This document shows positions 21,696 to 31,523 of a stretch of 48,654 nucleotides of DNA, one piece after another. The position numbers and the translations under genes are program-made. Source of the stretch: Syntrophomonadaceae bacterium (GTDB taxonomy: Bacteria > Bacillota > Dethiobacteria > DTU022); the NCBI GenBank assembly GCA_007121075.1, contig SKMK01000015.1, forward strand, positions 1 through 48,654, read 5' to 3'. The notes beneath the pieces were generated by a model, which saw only the letters and a program-made list of their open reading frames with translations, did not search any database and was not told the origin of the DNA. Position 1 is the stretch's first letter. Each line of letters begins with the position of its first letter.

Positions 21696-23180
21696 TTATT
21701 CGGTTCCCCCAATAAGGTTCCAGGGTTCTGGATCTTTTATCAAGTCAAGCCCGAAATTGAGCTGCTCATCCTGCTCACGAGAAGCCACATCGAGGGTTTC
21801 CCGCAGCTTTACCCAGGTCTGATCATCAAATTCACCACCGGGTTCGATTCCGGCATTAACCTGGAATTCGGTCAAGGCCTGGCTGGTCTGTTCATCAAAG
21901 TAACCGCTGGTGTCTATTTCATAGCCCAGCTGGGTCAGCATTTCCTGCAGCATCTCCACATCGGCACCATAATCATTCAGTTCCAGGCGCCCCGGGTGAA
22001 AATAGCGGTAATAATGAAGTATTTCGGGCATCTCCACTTCATAATCCGGAGTAATGCCGTGCTTGTCAATGTTATGACCCGAAGGGGTAAAATAGTTGGC
22101 CACAGTCAGCATGATCGCGTTTTCACCCGGAAGCCGCTCCAGCTGCTGGACCGAGGCCTTGCCAAAAGTGGCCTGGCCAACCAGCAGCGCCGCATCCCTG
22201 TCCTGCAGGGCCCCGGCCAGTAATTCAGCTGCACTGGCGGATTCTTCATTGATCAGGACCACGATCGGGTAAGGTTTCCCAGGAGCGCTTGATTTATATA
22301 CATTTCTAACTTCTCCGTCACGGCCGACCAGTCGGACAATTTCTCCTTCCGGGACAATCTCCCCGGCTATCTCTACAACCTGGTCTACCAGGCCCCCGGG
22401 GTTGTTGCGCAGATCAAGTATTAATCCCTGTTCCAGGCCTTCCTGTTCAAGCTGTTTTAACCGCTCTAAAAACTCATCGGCGGTATTGCTGTCAAAATTG
22501 GTCACATCAATATACCCGACGTTACCTTCCAGTCTTTCCCTGGTTACGGTGGTGATTTGAATTTCTTCTCTACGCACGGTCATTTCGATCGGATCTTCTG
22601 CGCCCGGGCGCCGAACTTTAATGTCAACAGTTGTATCGCTGGGCCCTCTCAACAATTCGACGGCCCGGTCAAGGCCTTCCCCGATCAATTGGTGGCCGTC
22701 TGCTTCAAGGATCCGGTCCCCGGCAACAATCCCGCTTCTTTCGGCAGGCGAATCGGGAAAGGCTTCAAAAACAACGATATCTTCATCGGCTTCAATAATC
22801 CTTATACCGACACCACCGTACGACCCCCTGGTATCGAGTAAAAACTCTTCCAGCTCATCAGGATCATAAAACCGAACCTGGGGATCGTCAATAATATCGA
22901 TCATGCCCCTGATGGCCCCTTCTATCAGCTTATCGGTATCCACCGAATAAAAGTAATTGCTGGTGATCCTGTCCAGAGCTTCGAAAAAAACCTCTGTTTC
23001 TTCCTCAAGATCCCGGTCTCGCTGTTCATACCTGATAATAGTTCTGGGTTCATCATTTCCGGCCGGGGTGGAGTCAACCTGGCCTGAAAATAAAAGGTAA
23101 TTTACAAAATTGGTCCCAATTAAAAGGACCACAAAAACAACCAGCAGCCTGAACAGCATTGTTCTGTCTATCCTTTCCAA
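21696..23180 (-). CDS. ctpB: S41 C-terminal processing protease (CtpB-like)
   Basis: An S41 serine protease with an N-terminal membrane anchor (LLVVFVVLLIGTNFV), a PDZ domain (GGVGIRIIEADED to ILEADGHQLIGEG), the peptidase core with catalytic Ser in NEESASAAELL and Lys in ATFGKASVQ, and a C-terminal peptidoglycan-binding domain (GADVEMLQEMLTQLGY, GYFDEQTSQALTEFQ). In Bacillus CtpB acts between the spore membranes on SpoIVFA to trigger sigma-K; a similar role is inferred from the locus. TTG at 23180 (GGGGGAG 6 nt upstream) is chosen; the frame is open to a TTG at 23219 without ribosome site, and ATG at 23159 is also possible. Confidence 0.92.
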   Translation of the reverse strand: MERIDRTMLFRLLVVFVVLLIGTNFVNYLLFSGQVDSTPAGNDEPRTIIRYEQRDRDLEEETEVFFEALDRITSNYFYSVDTDKLIEGAIRGMIDIIDDPQVRFYDPDELEEFLLDTRGSYGGVGIRIIEADEDIVVFEAFPDSPAERSGIVAGDRILEADGHQLIGEGLDRAVELLRGPSDTTVDIKVRRPGAEDPIEMTVRREEIQITTVTRERLEGNVGYIDVTNFDSNTADEFLERLKQLEQEGLEQGLILDLRNNPGGLVDQVVEIAGEIVPEGEIVRLVGRDGEVRNVYKSSAPGKPYPIVVLINEESASAAELLAGALQDRDAALLVGQATFGKASVQQLERLPGENAIMLTVANYFTPSGHNIDKHGITPDYEVEMPEILHYYRYFHPGRLELNDYGADVEMLQEMLTQLGYEIDTSGYFDEQTSQALTEFQVNAGIEPGGEFDDQTWVKLRETLDVASREQDEQLNFGLDLIKDPEPWNLIGGTE

Positions 23181-23317
23181 ACCCTTCTCCCCCAGTCTCC
23201 ATGAAGATGTCTGGATCAAACCCGTTATATGGTCCGGTAACTATAATACCATAAATAAAGTTTGCTGTGTCTACAAACCTGAACTACAGTTTTCCTGCAC
23301 CAACTGGTAAAATTTTA

Positions 23318-23348
23318 GCCATCCCCTTATTTTGTAAACCGGGATGGC
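23318..23348 (-). terminator. Intrinsic terminator after the EnvC-like gene
   Basis: On the minus strand GCCATCCC and GGGATGGC form an 8-bp stem around a 14-15-nt loop, followed by TAAAATTTT. It lies about 70 nt after the stop of the LytM gene and before ctpB, so ctpB probably has its own promoter. Confidence 0.6.
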
Positions 23349-23415
23349 CAAATTAAGCCGGTTATCATTTTGCCAGTTATCATATTAACCGATACCGGCA
23401 TCCATCCGATAGCGG

Positions 23416-24627
23416 CTAGAAGTATTTCATCGGATCATAGCGATGGTCCGGCCCACCACTCGGATAGCTGCGTACCGGTGCTTTTTCATATTCCCTCACT
23501 TCAAAATGGAGATGGACCCCGGTGCTGTAGCCGGTAGTTCCCGCCCTGGCAATCCTCTCGCCTCGGTCTACAACATCGCCTTTGCTGACCAGGAGGCTGC
23601 TCATATGAGCATAGAGGGTAACAGTACCTCCCCCGTGATCAAGCATAACGCAGTTGCCATAACCGCCGTTCCATCCGGAATAGATGACTTCCCCTCTTTC
23701 AGCAGCCACAATGTAGTTTGCCGACCCGCCGTGGGGAGCGATATCGACTCCACCATGCCAGGCCTGCTGGCCGCTGAACGGATCCCTGCGCCATCCGAAA
23801 CCTGAAGTGATCCTGGTCGGCGGCTCTATCGGCCAGTTCAGGTCCCCGTCTATACCTGAAAACTGGCTCTGGGCCTGGGCAATTAACTCGCGAATCATCG
23901 AGTCAAGGCGCTGGGCTTCTTTTTCAAGATCTTCAATGGCCTGCAGAGTTTTGGCTATCTCGCCCTGCAGTTCGTCTAGAATTACTTCCCGATCGGCTTT
24001 GGCCTGCTTCATTTCTTCTTCATTGGCGGCTACCTGCCGGCGCATATCTTCGAGTTCGGCCTTGTTTTCTTCCAGTTCATCCTTCCAGGCCTGGATAACA
24101 TCTCTTTCGGCCTGGATTTCTTCGATCAGGCGCAAATCATTGGAGGCAATTATGCTCAGGTTATAGAGCCTGGTCAGAAAATCGGAAAAACTGCTCGATT
24201 CAAAAAGCACTTCCAGGTATGAAACCACACCGTACTGCTGAATAGCCCTCAGCCTCAGGTTCAGCAATTCTTCCTGGTAACTGAGCCTTTCTTCCGCTTC
24301 GGCCAGTTCCTCTTCGGCGTGGCTTATTTCGTCTTCCACGGCGGCAATTTCGTTTCTTAGCCGCTGTTGTTCTTCCTGCAGTTCATGCAACCGGTGCTCG
24401 AGTTGTTCCAGTTCTTCTTTAAGCGCTGCTTCACGGTTCAGGCGCTGTTCAAGGGTGCTTTTCTCTTCTCTTTTGCGTTCTTCTACCTCTTCAAGCTCTT
24501 CCTGCTTGGCATCAATTTCATTATTGGGAACCGCTTCGGCAGGCACAAATAGGAAGGCAGAAATAACTAGCGGCAGGATCAGAACTGCAATCCAGATATG
24601 TTTCCGGAAAGTGTTGCCGGCGAGCAT
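23416..24627 (-). CDS. EnvC-like murein hydrolase activator, M23 (LytM) peptidase
   Basis: A 403-residue exported protein: signal sequence (AVLILPLVISAFLFV, likely cleavage after AEA), a long coiled coil from about residue 38 to 255 (Glu/Leu-rich heptads), then a LytM domain. The zinc ligands are present (HGGVD in the first motif; HLHFEV near the end), so unlike E. coli EnvC it may itself cut peptide cross-links. It directly follows ftsX; in both Bacillus (CwlO) and E. coli (EnvC) FtsEX controls a coiled-coil hydrolase or activator, so this is very likely the partner of FtsEX. ATG at 24627 with GGGAGG upstream. Confidence 0.92.
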   Translation of the reverse strand: MLAGNTFRKHIWIAVLILPLVISAFLFVPAEAVPNNEIDAKQEELEEVEERKREEKSTLEQRLNREAALKEELEQLEHRLHELQEEQQRLRNEIAAVEDEISHAEEELAEAEERLSYQEELLNLRLRAIQQYGVVSYLEVLFESSSFSDFLTRLYNLSIIASNDLRLIEEIQAERDVIQAWKDELEENKAELEDMRRQVAANEEEMKQAKADREVILDELQGEIAKTLQAIEDLEKEAQRLDSMIRELIAQAQSQFSGIDGDLNWPIEPPTRITSGFGWRRDPFSGQQAWHGGVDIAPHGGSANYIVAAERGEVIYSGWNGGYGNCVMLDHGGGTVTLYAHMSSLLVSKGDVVDRGERIARAGTTGYSTGVHLHFEVREYEKAPVRSYPSGGPDHRYDPMKYF

Positions 24628-24668
24628 GGCTTTTTCCTCCCTGATGAAAAATGTAAACTCTTTTCTCT

Positions 24669-25556
24669 CTATACTCTTAAGAAACGACCCATTGAAAACA
24701 TGCTGCCCAGGATTCCCAGTCCAATACCGAGCGGAATCAGGTATAAAGACAGTTCTGCCATAACCGTTTCCAGGGGCAGCAGGTTGATAAACATCAGCTC
24801 ATTGACGGCTACCCATTCTACGGAAATCCGGTAAAGGTAATGAACAATGGCCAGGGGCAAGACCGCTCCTACAAACCCCATTAGCAGGCCCTCCATGAGA
24901 AAAGGCCAGCGAATAAACCAGTTGGTAGCACCCACATACTTCATAATCGTTATTTCCTTTTTGCGCATCATAACAGTCAGCTTAATGGTATGCGAAATTA
25001 GAAATACCGCTGTTGTGGCCAGGCCTGCCATCAGAGCCAACCCCACAATCTGGACCACCCTGGTTACTTCAAACAGGTTTTCCACGTAACCCTGACCGTA
25101 GAACACGGCCGATACGCCCGGATATGTTTCAAATTCATCGGCCAGCCTGACCACCGCTTCCGGATATTCCGTGCTGACTTCAAATGAAGCCAGTAGCGGG
25201 TTGTCCAGGTCGGTGTCATATCCTTCAAGCACTCCCCCCAACTGTTGCCGGAGGCGGCCCATATGTTCTTCGCTCGATACATATTCTACCCGGGCTACTT
25301 CCCGATGATTTGCAATCAAGCTGCCCAGTTCTTCCAAGGTGGCCCTGTCCGCATCTTCTTCTATATAAACCACCATTTCAACCTGTTCTTTAACCGTTTC
25401 GGTAATATGCCTCACATTAAGGTTAACCACCATGAACAGGCCAAGCATCAGCAGGGTTACCATTACAACCCCTGTTGAAGTGATGCACATCCAGCGATTC
25501 CGGTACAGCCCTTTGAAAGTTTCGCCCAGGATGTATATGAAGCCGCTAATGAACAT
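24669..25556 (-). CDS. ftsX: Cell division protein FtsX
   Basis: A 295-residue permease-like subunit: TM1 near residue 25 (GVVMVTLLMLGLFMVV), a large extracellular loop of about 120 residues, then three C-terminal TM segments, with the conserved cytoplasmic KKEITIMKYVGAT. FtsEX does not transport but transmits ATP hydrolysis to peptidoglycan hydrolases. ATG at 25556 has AAAAGGGGA 9 nt upstream and gives the usual length; the frame is open to 25583. It overlaps the ftsE end by 11 bp. Confidence 0.96.
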   Translation of the reverse strand: MFISGFIYILGETFKGLYRNRWMCITSTGVVMVTLLMLGLFMVVNLNVRHITETVKEQVEMVVYIEEDADRATLEELGSLIANHREVARVEYVSSEEHMGRLRQQLGGVLEGYDTDLDNPLLASFEVSTEYPEAVVRLADEFETYPGVSAVFYGQGYVENLFEVTRVVQIVGLALMAGLATTAVFLISHTIKLTVMMRKKEITIMKYVGATNWFIRWPFLMEGLLMGFVGAVLPLAIVHYLYRISVEWVAVNELMFINLLPLETVMAELSLYLIPLGIGLGILGSMFSMGRFLRV

Positions 25557-26235
25557 TGGTGTAAATCCCCTTTTGCTCATCACCGACCAACTTGCCGTTC
25601 TCCAGGTAGAGCACCCTTTTCTTAAAATGATCGACTATTTCCCGGTTATGGGTAGCCACCAAAACCGTGGTCCCGCGCAGGTTTATACTGCGCAAAAGGT
25701 TCATAATATCCAGGGCCGTACCGGGGTCGAGGTTGCCCGTTGGTTCGTCGGCTATGATCATAGCCGGTCGGTTAGCTATAGCCCGGGCCAATCCGGCCCG
25801 CTGCTGTTCCCCGCCCGATAAATCGGTTATTTTCGCTTTTGCCTTATCCTGCAGGCCGACCAGGTTCAAAACATGAGGCACCCTGCGCCTGATTTCCCGG
25901 CGCGATGATCCGATCACGATCATGGCGAAGGCAACATTATCATATACAGTCCGTTCTTCCATCAATCTAAAATCCTGGAAAACCATCCCTATATTGCGCC
26001 TCAGGTACGGAAGGCGGTGCCTCGGCAGCCTGCTCACATCCCGGTTAAAAACCTTGAGCGCTCCTTTGGAGGGTTTAAGCTCTCTTATAATCAGCTTCAA
26101 GAGGGTCGATTTTCCGGCACCGCTTGATCCGACAAAAAAAACAAATTCACCACGATCGATAAAAAAATTGACATCATCAAGGGCCATCTGCTTTCCCTTG
26201 CCGTACTTCATGCACAGGTTTTTTGCTTCGACCAT
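25546..26235 (-). CDS. ftsE: Cell division ATP-binding protein FtsE
   Basis: A 229-residue ABC ATPase paired with FtsX. Walker A is GSSGAGKSTLLK, the signature is LSGGEQQRAGLARAI, Walker B is MIIADEPTGNLD and the H-loop is VATHNRE. ATG with AGGAAGG 10 nt upstream. A sigma-H-like promoter ends 58 nt upstream, and ftsE, ftsX and the LytM gene follow closely, suggesting expression at the start of stationary phase or sporulation, when Bacillus FtsEX is needed for timely asymmetric division. Confidence 0.97.
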   Translation of the reverse strand: MVEAKNLCMKYGKGKQMALDDVNFFIDRGEFVFFVGSSGAGKSTLLKLIIRELKPSKGALKVFNRDVSRLPRHRLPYLRRNIGMVFQDFRLMEERTVYDNVAFAMIVIGSSRREIRRRVPHVLNLVGLQDKAKAKITDLSGGEQQRAGLARAIANRPAMIIADEPTGNLDPGTALDIMNLLRSINLRGTTVLVATHNREIVDHFKKRVLYLENGKLVGDEQKGIYTNVH

Positions 26236-26292
26236 GAAGAAAAACCTTCCTGTTAGATACTTTACATAATCTTAGATGCTGTTTGAAATAAA

Positions 26293-26319
26293 TTTCGACA
26301 GCAAATATTTTTATCCTGC
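26293..26319 (-). promoter_or_regulatory. Sigma-H-like promoter ahead of ftsEX
   Basis: Minus strand GCAGGATAA (AGGA at 26314-26317), 17 nt, then GAAA (GAA at 26294-26296; GTCGAAA). It fits sigma-H RnAGGAwWW-N11-RnnGAAT and sits 58 bp before the ftsE ATG. Its GCAGGA-N13-TGTCGAA core is identical to that ahead of rpoN. Confidence 0.6.
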
Positions 26320-26378
26320 TAAAGATAGAAAAATATTAACTTATTTTGCAAATTATTAAATGTATTAAGCCATCACTG

Positions 26379-27257
26379 TTAATTTTGCTGCATTTTCTTA
26401 AAGCCTTCTCCATGTACTTCGGTTGCATTGCCGATAATTACAAAAGCGGAAGGGTCGACTTCATGAATGATTGTTTTAAGGTGGGCCGTTTGCTGCCTGG
26501 TTACCACGCAAAGCAGAACTTCCCGGCCTTCGCCGGTATATCCACCGTGACCTTCAATCCTGGTTACTCCGCGGCCCAGCTCGTTCAACAACCTCTCGTT
26601 GATTTCAGACCCACAGCAGGTGATGATAATAGCCTGCTTTGCCAACCCGAGGCCTTCGAGAATAGCATCGACTACCTTGATGCTTACAAACAGGGCCAGG
26701 GCTGAGTACATGGCCGGTTCACTGCCAAAAACAAAAATGGCCAGGGTCAGGACGAACAGATCTCCAAAGAACAGGGCCTGCCCCGGGCTGATTCCGGTTA
26801 TTTTGGCCAGGATCAGGGACAATAGAGCCGTGCCACCGGTGGAACTGCGAAAGCGAAAGACCAGACCCACCCCAACACCCATAACAACACCGCCATACAC
26901 GGCAGCTAAAAGCAGATCATCCGTAGCCTGGGGTAAAAAGGGTGCAGTTATATCCACTAATACTGAAAAAATGAAGGTCCCGACCAGGCTTTGAACAACC
27001 AGCCGCGGCCCAAGGATTTTGTATGTTATTATGAAGAGGGGTAAGTTTAACAGAATTATAGTCAGGCCGACGGGGGTGCCGAGTATATGGTAAGCAAAAA
27101 CCCCAATCCCGCTGATCCCACCAGGCACAAGAAGATTGGGCACCTTGAACATGTTCATGCTGACCGCCATCGCCAGGCAGCCGGCAGTTATACCCAGCAG
27201 GTCGATAAAATAAAACTTAAGATCTATTTTCGTAATCCGGGGTTTTCTAAACTTCAT
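26379..27257 (-). CDS. YitT family membrane protein (DUF2179)
   Basis: A 292-residue YitT-family protein. The N-terminal half carries about five or six membrane segments (LLGITAGCLAMAVSM, LTIILLNLPLFIITY, GVVMGVGVGLVFR and others) with the family motif VPGGISGIGV and FRSSTGGTALLS; the last 80 residues form the soluble DUF2179 domain (IITCCGSEINERLL, GHGGYTGEGREVLLCVV). Its function is not established; family members are often called transporters without direct proof. ATG with GGAG 9 nt upstream. It follows prfB by 64 bp. Confidence 0.88.
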   Translation of the reverse strand: MKFRKPRITKIDLKFYFIDLLGITAGCLAMAVSMNMFKVPNLLVPGGISGIGVFAYHILGTPVGLTIILLNLPLFIITYKILGPRLVVQSLVGTFIFSVLVDITAPFLPQATDDLLLAAVYGGVVMGVGVGLVFRFRSSTGGTALLSLILAKITGISPGQALFFGDLFVLTLAIFVFGSEPAMYSALALFVSIKVVDAILEGLGLAKQAIIITCCGSEINERLLNELGRGVTRIEGHGGYTGEGREVLLCVVTRQQTAHLKTIIHEVDPSAFVIIGNATEVHGEGFKKMQQN

Positions 27258-27321
27258 TAATTAATCTCCACACCTGCTATAATTTATATACCACCATAGT
27301 ACCCTGCAGATTAATCATTGA

Positions 27322-28447
27322 CTATTTTTTCAAAGGGATTTTTCCCCTGGCTTTCCAGCGCAAGTAGGCATCGATAAAAGGGTCAAGCATTCCGTCCATC
27401 ACCGCTTCCACCTGGCCGACTTCCACCCCGGTGCGGTGATCCTTGACCAGGGTAAAAGGATGGAAGGTATAAGTCCTGATCTGGCTTCCCCAGGCAATTT
27501 CTCTTTGCTGGCCCCTTTCAGCGTCTATTTCGTCAGCCTGCTCCCGGCGGCTAATTTCGGCCAGTTTTGCCTGGAGGACTCTAAGGGCGTTGGCCCGGTT
27601 ACTGTGCTGGGAGCGATCATTCTGGCAGGTAACAACCAGGCCGCTGGGAAGATGAGTGATCCGGACTGCCGAATCGGTCTTGTTTACATGCTGCCCTCCG
27701 GCCCCGCTGGCCCTGAAAGTGTCGATTTTAAGGTCATCCGGGTTAACGACATACTCCTCTTCCTCCACTTCCGGTACAACGTCAACGGAAGCAAAGGAGG
27801 TATGGCGCCGCTTGGAAGTGTCATACGGAGAGATCCGGATCAGCCGGTGAACACCTTTTTCCGCCTGCAGGTAACCATAAGCAGCATGCCCGCGGACGAT
27901 GAAAGTGGCACTCTTAATCCCGGCCTCATCATCGCTGAGTAAATCAACCAGTTCAACCTCATAACCGCGCTGTTCGCACCAGCGATTATACATCCTTAAC
28001 AGCATTTCCGCCCAGTCCTGAGACTCCAGCCCCCCGGCCCCGGGGTGGAGAGATATAATCGCGTCACAGAAATCGTACTTCCCGCTCAAAAGTGTTTGCA
28101 ACTCAAGGCGATCCAGGCGCTTTTTAATCTCTTTGAGAATTTTTCCGGCCTCTCCAACCGCTTCCCTGTCATCGCGTTCTTCTTCCCCGGCCAGCTCCAG
28201 GTAAACTTCCGCATCTTCGATCAGCTTCTCCAGTTCACGCAAAGGTTTAACCTGTTCACGCAGTTCGCCCTGTTTTTTCATAAATTCCTGAGCCCGGACA
28301 CTGTCGTCCCAAAAGCCGGGTTCGCCGGCTCTGGCTTCCGATTCTTTTAATTGTTTCAGCTTGGTCTTATATTCAAAGTGAAGCCCTCATTTCTTCAAAC
28401 CGCTTCTTTTGAAGGGTCAGTTCATCCAGGTACTCTTTAATCATCAT
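27322..28447 (-). CDS. prfB: Peptide chain release factor 2, programmed +1 frameshift
   Basis: Release factor 2, which ends translation at UGA and UAA. Frame one runs from ATG 28447 (or 28444) for 24 codons to CTT (28378-28376) followed by an in-frame TGA (28375-28373). Skipping the T at 28375 reads CTT GAA and continues in frame for 350 codons to the stop at 27322, giving about 374 residues, the normal length. GAGGG stands 5 nt before the shift site, playing the Shine-Dalgarno-like stimulator role known from other RF2 genes. The GGQ motif is in ASGAGGQHVNK. The stop-codon recognition tripeptide reads SPY, not the usual SPF. It lies 46 bp after secA, as in Bacillus. Confidence 0.96.
28373..28378 (-). 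promoter_or_regulatory. RF2 autoregulatory frameshift site (CTT TGA)
   Basis: CTT then TGA at codon 25 of prfB. When RF2 is scarce the ribosome slips +1 on CTT-T and makes full-length RF2; when RF2 is ample, it stops. The core motif is the same as in most bacterial prfB genes. Confidence 0.93.
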
Positions 28448-28493
28448 ATCACCACTTTCAACAAAATCTTATTATTAATCTCAATCAGCTAAT

Positions 28494-31400
28494 CTAACCT
28501 GCTCCGCAGCATTTTTTGTATTTTTTTCCGCTGCCGCAGGGGCAGGGCTGGTTGCGGCCAACTTTTTCCACGGAAACCGGTTCCGGTTTTGATGGTTTCT
28601 CCGGAGCGGAACCGCCTTGACCGGCTGCTGCAGCGGCCCGGCCACCGCCAACGGCGGCTATTCTCTGCCTTTGGCCCCTGATATCGCTGGCCACAGCCTC
28701 CCTCTTGGGCGCGGCTGTTACTTTGACCTGGTAAACGGCACGGACAACATCATTTTGAACCTGCCTGATCATGTCTTCAAACATCTCCGCGCTCTGCATC
28801 CTGTATTCGATCAGCGGATTTCTCTGGCCGTAAGCCTGGGTATGAATATCCCTCCGCAGGTCATGCATTACATCAATAAAATACATCCAGTGCCGATCAA
28901 CCGTGCGCAGAAGGACGACCCGCTCCACTTCGCGCATAATCTCGGGAGTCAGTTCCCTTTCTCTATCTTCGTAAAAGGCATGGGCTTCTTCTCGCAGCAG
29001 TTTTTTTACATCTTCCTCTTCCTGGTCAATCAGGCTGTCCAGGGAAATATGGCCCCTGCGGATAAAGTTCTCTTCCGCCCGTTCGAGCAGGACCCTGGCG
29101 TCTTCGTCTTCCAGGAAACCTTTTTCAGCAGTATATTCTTCAACCAGGCGGTCGATTATTTCATCTACCATGCCCAGGATCGGCTGCCGCATGTCTTCGC
29201 CTTCGAGAACCCTCCGGCGCTGGTTGTAGATAACCTCCCGCTGCTGATTAAGAACATCATCGTAATCAAGCAGGTTGCGCCTGATTTCAAAGTTTCTAGA
29301 CTCGACCTTTTTCTGGGCATTCTCGATACCCCTGCTGACCAGGGAATGATCAATGGGCACATCTTCCTCAACCCCGAAGCGTTCCATCAGGTTGGCAATG
29401 TTTCCCCCGCCAAAGAGGCGCATCAGGTCGTCCTCAAGGGACACAAAAAACTGCGAAGAACCAGGATCACCCTGGCGACCGGAACGGCCGCGCAGCTGGT
29501 TGTCGATCCGGCGGCTTTCATGTCGTTCGGTTCCCAGGACATGAAGCCCACCGGCGGCAACAACTTCTTCCCGCTGTCTCCTGGTTTCTTCAACCGCTTC
29601 TTCCATTAATTTCGCCCGGCGTTCATCCCAGCGCTTTTGCTGTTCTTCATCCAGGTCCGGGTAATCAGCGCCAAACTCGTTGATCAACTGCTCTATGACC
29701 AGGTATCCGGGGTTGCCGCCCAGGATAATATCGGTCCCCCGGCCGGCCATGTTGGTCGATATGGTCACCGCTCCTTGACGCCCGGCCTGAGCAATAATGT
29801 AAGCTTCCCGGGTGTGGTTGACGGCGTTAAGGACTTCGTGGGGAATTTCCTCTTTTTTGAGCATCCTGCTCAGCATCTCCGATTTTTCCACCGAGATGGT
29901 TCCCACCAGCACCGGCTGGCCCCGGCGCCGGCATTCTTTTATTTCTTCCACTACCGCCTTAAATTTGGCATCTTCAGTCTTGTAAATCAGGTCGGGCCAT
30001 TCTTCACGGATTAGGGGTTTGTTGGTTGGCACAACCACAACGTCCATACCGTAAATTTTTTGGAATTCTTCTTCTTCCGTAGCGGCAGTACCGGTCATGC
30101 CGGAAAGTTTATCGTACATGCGGAAATAGTTCTGGAAAGTGATTGAAGCAACAGTCCTGGTGGCCGCCTGCACTTCCACTCCTTCTTTGGCTTCAATCGC
30201 CTGGTGCAGGCCGTCGGAATAGCGGCGGCCGGGCATAAGGCGGCCGGTAAATTCATCAACAATGACCACTTTGCCGTCCTGGACTACGTAATCGACATCT
30301 TTTTCAAACAGGGAATAGGCCTTAATCAGCTGGTCAAAATAGTGGCGGTGCTGGCCTGCGGATTCAATCTCTTCGGCACTTTCTGTTTCTGCATCTTCCT
30401 GATCGTGATGGTCGTCATCCAGGTAATCTTTAGCATCTTCATCGTCCCTGGCTTTACCCAGGCGCAGTATTCTTGTAAGCTCGGGGTTAATCCTTTCCAG
30501 TTCACGGTAGCCCTTATCTTTGATGTCGGCCAGCCTGGTGGTTTCATCGATAATATAGTATAGTTCTTCATCCAGGTGAGGCAGTCTTTTTTCGGTCATC
30601 AGGCGGTGCCTGGTCCGCTCTACCAGCTTTTCGGCGCCCGGCTCTTTCAACATCCGCATCAGCTTTTTATTTTTGGGGGAACCGCGCCTGGCCAGGAGCA
30701 GTTTTTCGCCGGCTTCTTCTTCATTGCCGGAATCCAGATCTTTGCGGGCCTCGTTTAAAAGGTCGTTAATCAGCTTGCCCTGGCGACGGAGCAGATGTTC
30801 GACCTCGTTTTTCCAACGGCCGTATTCTTCCTGGGTTTCAACCCTGCTGCTAATGATCAGCGGAGTCCGCGCTTCGTCAATAAGGATGCTGTCCACTTCG
30901 TCAATTATAGCATAGTGGTGCTCGCGCTGGACCATTTGGTCCTTGTAAAGAACCATGTTATCACGCAGGAAGTCAAAACCCAGTTCGTTGTTGGTGGCAT
31001 ATACGATATCTGCCCGGTATGCTTCCCGGCGTTCTTCCTGTTCCAAGCCCTGCATAACCAGGTCGACAGTGAGGCCGAGCATTTCATAGACCGGGCCCAT
31101 CCAATTCCGGTCCCTGCGGGCCAGGTAATCATTAACGGTTACTATGTGGACCCCTTTGCCGGAAAGAGCATTCAGGTAGGCCGGCAGGGTGGCAACCAGG
31201 GTTTTTCCTTCCCCGGTCTTCATTTCTGCTATCCTACCCTGGTGAAGGACAATTGCCCCCAGGACCTGAACATCAAAGGGGCGCATGCCGGTTTTCCGGT
31301 ATGCCGCCTCCCGGGCCAGGGCAAATGCTTCCGGGAGGAGATCGTCTACGTTTTCCCCTTTTTGCAACCGTTCCCGGAAGAGGTCGGTCTGCTCGGGGAA

Positions 31401-31523
31401 TGATTGATCGGGAAGCGACGAGGCCCATTCCTCCAAAGCATTAACTTCATCTACCGTTTTTTGCAATCGGCGCAATTCTTTTTCATTAGGATCGCCGAAA
31501 AATTTTTTTAAAAAAGCTGCCAT
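28494..31523 (-). CDS. secA: Preprotein translocase ATPase SecA with a large insert
   Basis: A 1009-residue SecA motor that drives proteins through SecYEG. Walker A is [13 protein letters not shown] (about residue 104), Walker [19 protein letters not shown], and the C-terminal zinc tail is [16 protein letters not shown], which binds SecB or ribosomes. Bacillus SecA is about 840 residues; the excess here is mostly an insert at about residues 230-395, with [43 protein letters not shown] and then an acidic, His-containing stretch ([12 protein letters not shown]). This resembles the insert known from Bacteroidetes SecA. ATG with AAAGGGG upstream. Confidence 0.97.
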   Translation of the reverse strand: MAAFLKKFFGDPNEKELRRLQKTVDEVNALEEWASSLPDQSFPEQTDLFRERLQKGENVDDLLPEAFALAREAAYRKTGMRPFDVQVLGAIVLHQGRIAEMKTGEGKTLVATLPAYLNALSGKGVHIVTVNDYLARRDRNWMGPVYEMLGLTVDLVMQGLEQEERREAYRADIVYATNNELGFDFLRDNMVLYKDQMVQREHHYAIIDEVDSILIDEARTPLIISSRVETQEEYGRWKNEVEHLLRRQGKLINDLLNEARKDLDSGNEEEAGEKLLLARRGSPKNKKLMRMLKEPGAEKLVERTRHRLMTEKRLPHLDEELYYIIDETTRLADIKDKGYRELERINPELTRILRLGKARDDEDAKDYLDDDHHDQEDAETESAEEIESAGQHRHYFDQLIKAYSLFEKDVDYVVQDGKVVIVDEFTGRLMPGRRYSDGLHQAIEAKEGVEVQAATRTVASITFQNYFRMYDKLSGMTGTAATEEEEFQKIYGMDVVVVPTNKPLIREEWPDLIYKTEDAKFKAVVEEIKECRRRGQPVLVGTISVEKSEMLSRMLKKEEIPHEVLNAVNHTREAYIIAQAGRQGAVTISTNMAGRGTDIILGGNPGYLVIEQLINEFGADYPDLDEEQQKRWDERRAKLMEEAVEETRRQREEVVAAGGLHVLGTERHESRRIDNQLRGRSGRQGDPGSSQFFVSLEDDLMRLFGGGNIANLMERFGVEEDVPIDHSLVSRGIENAQKKVESRNFEIRRNLLDYDDVLNQQREVIYNQRRRVLEGEDMRQPILGMVDEIIDRLVEEYTAEKGFLEDEDARVLLERAEENFIRRGHISLDSLIDQEEEDVKKLLREEAHAFYEDRERELTPEIMREVERVVLLRTVDRHWMYFIDVMHDLRRDIHTQAYGQRNPLIEYRMQSAEMFEDMIRQVQNDVVRAVYQVKVTAAPKREAVASDIRGQRQRIAAVGGGRAAAAAGQGGSAPEKPSKPEPVSVEKVGRNQPCPCGSGKKYKKCCGAG

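Noticed and set aside
28494-31523. SecA length as a fusion or assembly error
   Set aside because: The frame is uninterrupted and the insert has ordered, Bacteroidetes-like motifs, so it reads as a true insert and not a join of two genes.
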